Assembly (NCBI GenBank): GCA_028673005.1
Contig: CM054116.1
Coordinates: 36,552,854-36,616,853, forward strand
Direction of reading: 5' to 3'
Source of the DNA: Tanypteryx hageni
Taxonomy: Eukaryota; Arthropoda; Insecta; Odonata; Petaluridae
DNA length: 64,000 nt
Part shown: one piece after another, positions 60,645 to 64,000 of the stretch
How the letters are laid out: each line of letters begins with the position of its first letter
How positions within the stretch are numbered: position 1 is the first letter of the stretch
Notes under the pieces: generated by a model
The model's database searches: none
The model's input: the letters and a program-made list of their open reading frames with translations, nothing else
What the model was told of the DNA's origin: nothing
Translations under genes and position numbers: made by a program

Positions 60645-60938
60645 CAGGGGTGGCAAAGCCTGCTTACCCTCAGAGCCGCATATGATAATCTTCCTGATTT
60701 CGAGAACCACAAGGTACGCATTCCGCGCACAAAAATGTATGAACAGTAAACAGCTTATATTCGAAGCAATACAGAGACTGTAAGTCCATTAAGTATACCC
60801 AAATCGTCTTACTCGCACCGCGTTATTGCTTTCTGACGTGATAAGCCTTGATACGCCCTTGAGTGTAAATGAATAAGAGTCGCAGGTTAAGTTAAAAGAG
60901 CCGCATGCGGCTCGCGAGTCGCGGTTTGGCCACCCCTG
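60645..60938. mobile_element. hAT-type miniature element, CAGGGGTGGC termini
   Basis: The element starts CAGGGGTGGCAAAGCC and ends GGTTTGGCCACCCCTG, so the ends share a 10-bp perfect inverted repeat followed by imperfect pairing, including GAGCCGCAT on both sides. CAGGGGTGGCCAAAC with AGAGCCGCATGCGGCTC is a widespread animal hAT end. The flanks are atatatat on both sides (60637-60644 and 60939-60946), an 8-bp target duplication, though of low complexity. The length is 294 bp with no transposase. Short frames inside are incidental. Confidence 0.8.
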
Positions 60939-60944
60939 ATATAT

Positions 60945-61290
60945 ATAATACCGAAAAACTTTCCAAAATGAATTCATATTTATTTTTCCCTACACCGGAA
61001 AGAAAAATAATTAGAATCTAAATAACTGCGAAAAACCGCAGGTATACGTGAGTATATTTAGCTAATTATAAAGCTTGGGTTTTCTCCACCCAAGGACGTC
61101 AGACAATACTGATAAAAAAAACGAATAATTTTCGAGAGGGCATCCGGTACTGTTAGTATGTTACCAAGAAGCCTCCGAAAATCATCCAGGTTGTTTTAGC
61201 GAAGCATTCTCGCATCGCGATGGGAGAATGCCCTGCTAAAACAAACTGGATTAATTTGTCGTCAGTCCGTCCATATACAATTCAGAGACT
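60945..61290. other. AT-rich stretch, no gene seen
   Basis: Two segments around 61192-61256 (ggttgttttagcgaagcattctcg and its near complement gagaatgccctgctaaaacaaactgg) can pair as a short stem. No other feature is recognised. Confidence 0.45.
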
Positions 61291-61720
61291 AAACGAAAGA
61301 ATAGGGCATAAAACAAATGAGCGAGCGGCGAGGCCGTAAGGGCGTGGTAGCGTAATTTTTGCCTCGAGAGCGAGTGGGATAAAAGGGGGGTGGGGAGCGG
61401 GCATAAAGTGGGAGGGGGGAGGGTTCCAAGTGAAGGAGGGAAGTGTTGTCAGAGGCGGGAAGCTTCTTTTGTGGTCGTCGTGAATGACAACGTTTTGCGG
61501 GGGCGAGGGCACCGCCGTCTCTCTGCAGTGACTCATGTGGTGGGACGCGGAGACACAGATGTGACCAATTGGAAAGAAGCCTACTGTCGCGAACACCTGC
61601 CATATACGGCACTGCCATCACATTCGCTATGTTGTTTATTGTTGGCGCGTTATCGGTTTTACGCAAGAGAACGGCGGAGAGAATGGGAAATCGAGTCGAA
61701 GGCGAGGGAGTTGAGCGATA
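61290..61720. promoter_or_regulatory. CG-rich, G-rich patch, possible regulatory DNA
   Basis: GGGGGGTGGGG and GGGAGGGGGGAGGG runs at 61385-61430 lie in a CG-rich segment bounded by AT-rich DNA. Open frames on both strands have no known motif. A function is only suggested by composition. Confidence 0.2.
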
Positions 61721-61724
61721 TGTC

Positions 61725-62860
61725 TCATCAACTGTTAAGATTTTAAAATTAAGTTTTTTTGGCAAAAATGCTTGTATTATACCTTTACTTGACGCTTTAA
61801 CTTTGTTTATTGGTATGCGCTACTAATAAGTTCTATTTCTTAGCTTTCACGGTGGCTCCAATTAAGTCTTTATACAAAAAAAGGTGCTGCGATCGATTCC
61901 TGATGTAGAAATTGCCGATTTTATCAACGATAGGGTGATTATGGTTTTTAAAACGTATTATGGAGTTATTTTATTATAATTCAGAGGTGTGACAAAACTG
62001 CTTATGGTACTGAATGATGACATTATAGTTTTTGTATTTCTGTAAAGAGACCCGAGCGAGAGTAAAATTCTCATTGCAAATTACTAAATTCACATAAATA
62101 CTACGAACAAAAGTTTTATTTAAATTATAATAAACTTCAAAGCTTTAGTCGTCTTCTAAGGCTCCATTAAAAAAATTCTACTTTAATGGCCGCCAGCTCA
62201 ACGTTACAGTTATAAAATTCAGCGATATCACTTTTTTTTTAAATATCATAACTACCTCTTCAATTTTCTCTCCGAACTTTTCATAAAACGATAAATATTT
62301 ATCCGTAACTTTCGCGAAATCCCATCTGCAGACATGTTTTCTCGCAAATATGATCACTTGGATGCCGTGCACGGCAAGCAACACCTGTTCAGGTTTTACT
62401 CGGCTTTCGCCGTTCCTCCCGAGAGAATGGTCAAGCCTTAACACACAGCTGGGTCTCTCACTCTCGGTTAACATAGAATGGCTCGCCAGCATCAGAACCT
62501 CAGGCGTCCGCAGACCCGCTCGCTAGCTCGGAAGAGAGTCAAAAAAGGCCCCTCCGTTCCGCATCGTCTGTACGAACAAAATAACCCTTTCGTAACGAAG
62601 AAACATTTCTGCGGCACAAAACAAACGCATCTGGGACGGAAGCTTTAAAGATCCGAAAGATTAGATCAACGAACATCCTATAACATGGATTTTGTCTAAT
62701 TCTAGGGCCACCTTTAAGCAAAAAAGATTGATAATAGCCGCGCCTGAGATAGTTCCCCTCTTAACGCCTTCCATCGGCTTCGTCGAGTTCTTTTTTCTCG
62801 AAAAAATTCATTAAGACTTTGAGAAACCGAAACAAAACGACGTGATTACGCATTGTGCGA
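61725..62860. other. Mostly AT-rich stretch, no gene seen
   Basis: No exon, repeat or transposon end recognised. Composition becomes balanced from about 62330. Confidence 0.45.
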
Positions 62861-62864
62861 CGGA

Positions 62865-63170
62865 GCTTCTCCCGGCCGCCGCTTCCGTCGCGTTTTCCTT
62901 CTAAAAAAAAGGAGCCGAGAAGGGCGGAAAGGAAGGCGCTGTGGACTCGGAGAAGTCGGCGAGGAAAAGCCAGGAGCGGAAAGCATTGGGTAAGTGGGAG
63001 CGGCGGCGCATGAAGTGAAGGAGAGTGAGATAAATTTTGATAAGGGAACGTTAATGGGGAGTTAAAGGGGACGAGCGGACGGGAAGGGAATCGCATCAGC
63101 CATTCCTCCCCCACGCCACCTCCCGCATCCCGAGACCGATACGGCCCCAAGAGGAACCGAAAGGGGAATC
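62865..63170 (+). promoter_or_regulatory. CG-rich patch with a strong plus-strand splice donor
   Basis: This CG-rich segment contains GCATTGG|GTAAGTGGG (GT at 62990-62991), a near-consensus donor. The 78 nt before it (from 62912) are open in two frames, one of which reads AEKGGKEGAVDSEK then SARKSQERKALG. An acceptor would have to be the AAG after an A8 run, which is poor. A first non-coding exon fits better. Purine richness explains the open frames. Confidence 0.25.
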
Positions 63171-63174
63171 TGAT

Positions 63175-64000
63175 TTTTTTCCTTAATGACCGAAAATATG
63201 ATGCAACTCTCCCCCTCTTGTTCGATTTTTAAGGGGATAAAAGCGAATCAAGTTCTGCATACGTGAATCTTAGTTATGAAACTGGGATGGGAAAGCCGCG
63301 ATCTTATTATAGAACCTATATAATATCGGCGAATCATCCCCGATGGTTGCTGATTTTTAACCGGAATGCGCATTTGGATTTCCTTACTTTTTCATGACTA
63401 TCGAAACTTTCTAATTCATTAATTGGATTTCAGCCATAAAGCGAAATCGATGATTATTTTCTGGATGGTAAAGTGAAACAAAGAGTGATTGATCAAGAAG
63501 CAATCTCTTAGACTCGCGCGTAAATCCAGTCGATCTCCCAAGTTAAAATGAAGGATTTGAATCATTTTAATTACCATCTAATTTTAGGCAAGTCCACTAT
63601 GCACAGGTCCCGTTTAACTTTTTCACAATCCCTTCGCATGATCATCCTCTCGTCACATTTTCCCTAATAATTACTTAGCATTCCACCGCACAATTTCGTT
63701 CAATGTTTCCTTCCCCTTGAAAACCTTTCCTAAACAATTCTTCCGCCTCCTATTCACATAGTAGATCAGACCTCGACTTGAAAAGAGTTTTTAAGTTACG
63801 ATATTCGAATGTTGGAATCGAAAACGGAGGATTGCAGAGGCGGAAATTCGATTTCGGAGGATTCGAACGCGCGTGTTAGAGAATCCGTAACTCGTTTGAG
63901 AGAGAGGTCGAGGTGGAGGAACAATAAACATCGTGACCATAGCCGGCTGGGAATTATTTCACGCAGCTTTAGGCGCCGCCTCCTTTGAAAAATCAGCTCG
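63175..64000. other. AT-rich stretch to the window end, no gene seen
   Basis: No coding frame, repeat or element end is recognised. Short GAGAG motifs occur near 63900. Confidence 0.45.

Noticed and set aside
1..64000. CRISPR arrays, phage, operons, defence systems
   Set aside because: Nothing prokaryotic was seen: no regularly spaced repeat-spacer array, no ribosome binding sites and no dense gene packing. The only tandem arrays are eukaryotic minisatellite or transposon repeats.

Overview
This window looks like non-coding DNA from a large, repeat-rich animal genome, most probably an arthropod and perhaps an insect. The grounds are: (1) AT-rich sequence with no long conserved reading frame; (2) spliceosomal signals, i.e. 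polypyrimidine tracts ending in CAG and GTAAGT/GTGAGT donors; (3) many (GA)n/(CT)n runs; (4) a mix of transposon relics typical of arthropods: hAT-type elements, a transposase remnant of the DUF4817/mariner type, a non-LTR retrotransposon tail and a Helitron-like tandem structure. I see no operon, ribosome binding site, rRNA, intact tRNA or CRISPR array. I recognise no complete protein-coding gene. Species and clade are inference.

Layout. 1-15 kb is mostly unique AT-rich DNA. It is interrupted by a CpG-rich patch (about 3.56-4.14 kb) with a pyrimidine 16-bp tandem repeat beside it, purine-rich patches, and a possible retroelement tail at 11.1-11.2 kb. At 15.35-15.74 kb lies the 3' end of a dead mariner-like element. 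At 19.29-20.23 kb two hAT-type elements abut at one 8-bp junction. At 23.07-24.41 kb a short hAT element with a perfect 8-bp target duplication sits next to a 91%-identical inverted repeat. At 26.29-26.44 kb is a G-rich minisatellite, and at 29.82-30.10 kb a non-LTR retrotransposon C-terminus on the minus strand.

31-57 kb holds the best candidate exons. They are 31776-31846 (+), 45848-45895 (-) and 47155-47301 (-), a possible first exon 51287-51441 (+) downstream of a CpG-rich segment, and 55522-55700 (+). The two minus exons are phase-compatible with each other. The last two plus exons are phase-compatible with each other. All are splice-signal predictions without a recognised homologue. A roughly 144-bp tandem array with a Helitron-like end fills 52.66-53.59 kb, and a foldback hairpin lies at 56.92-57.05 kb.

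57-64 kb contains a 1.18-kb TA-flanked DNA transposon (58863-60045) with a 32-bp perfect palindrome and an internal duplication. It also contains a 294-bp hAT element (60645-60938) and two more CpG-rich patches.

No set of genes here can be said to work together as a system. The mobile-element structures are well supported by the sequence. The gene models are tentative.
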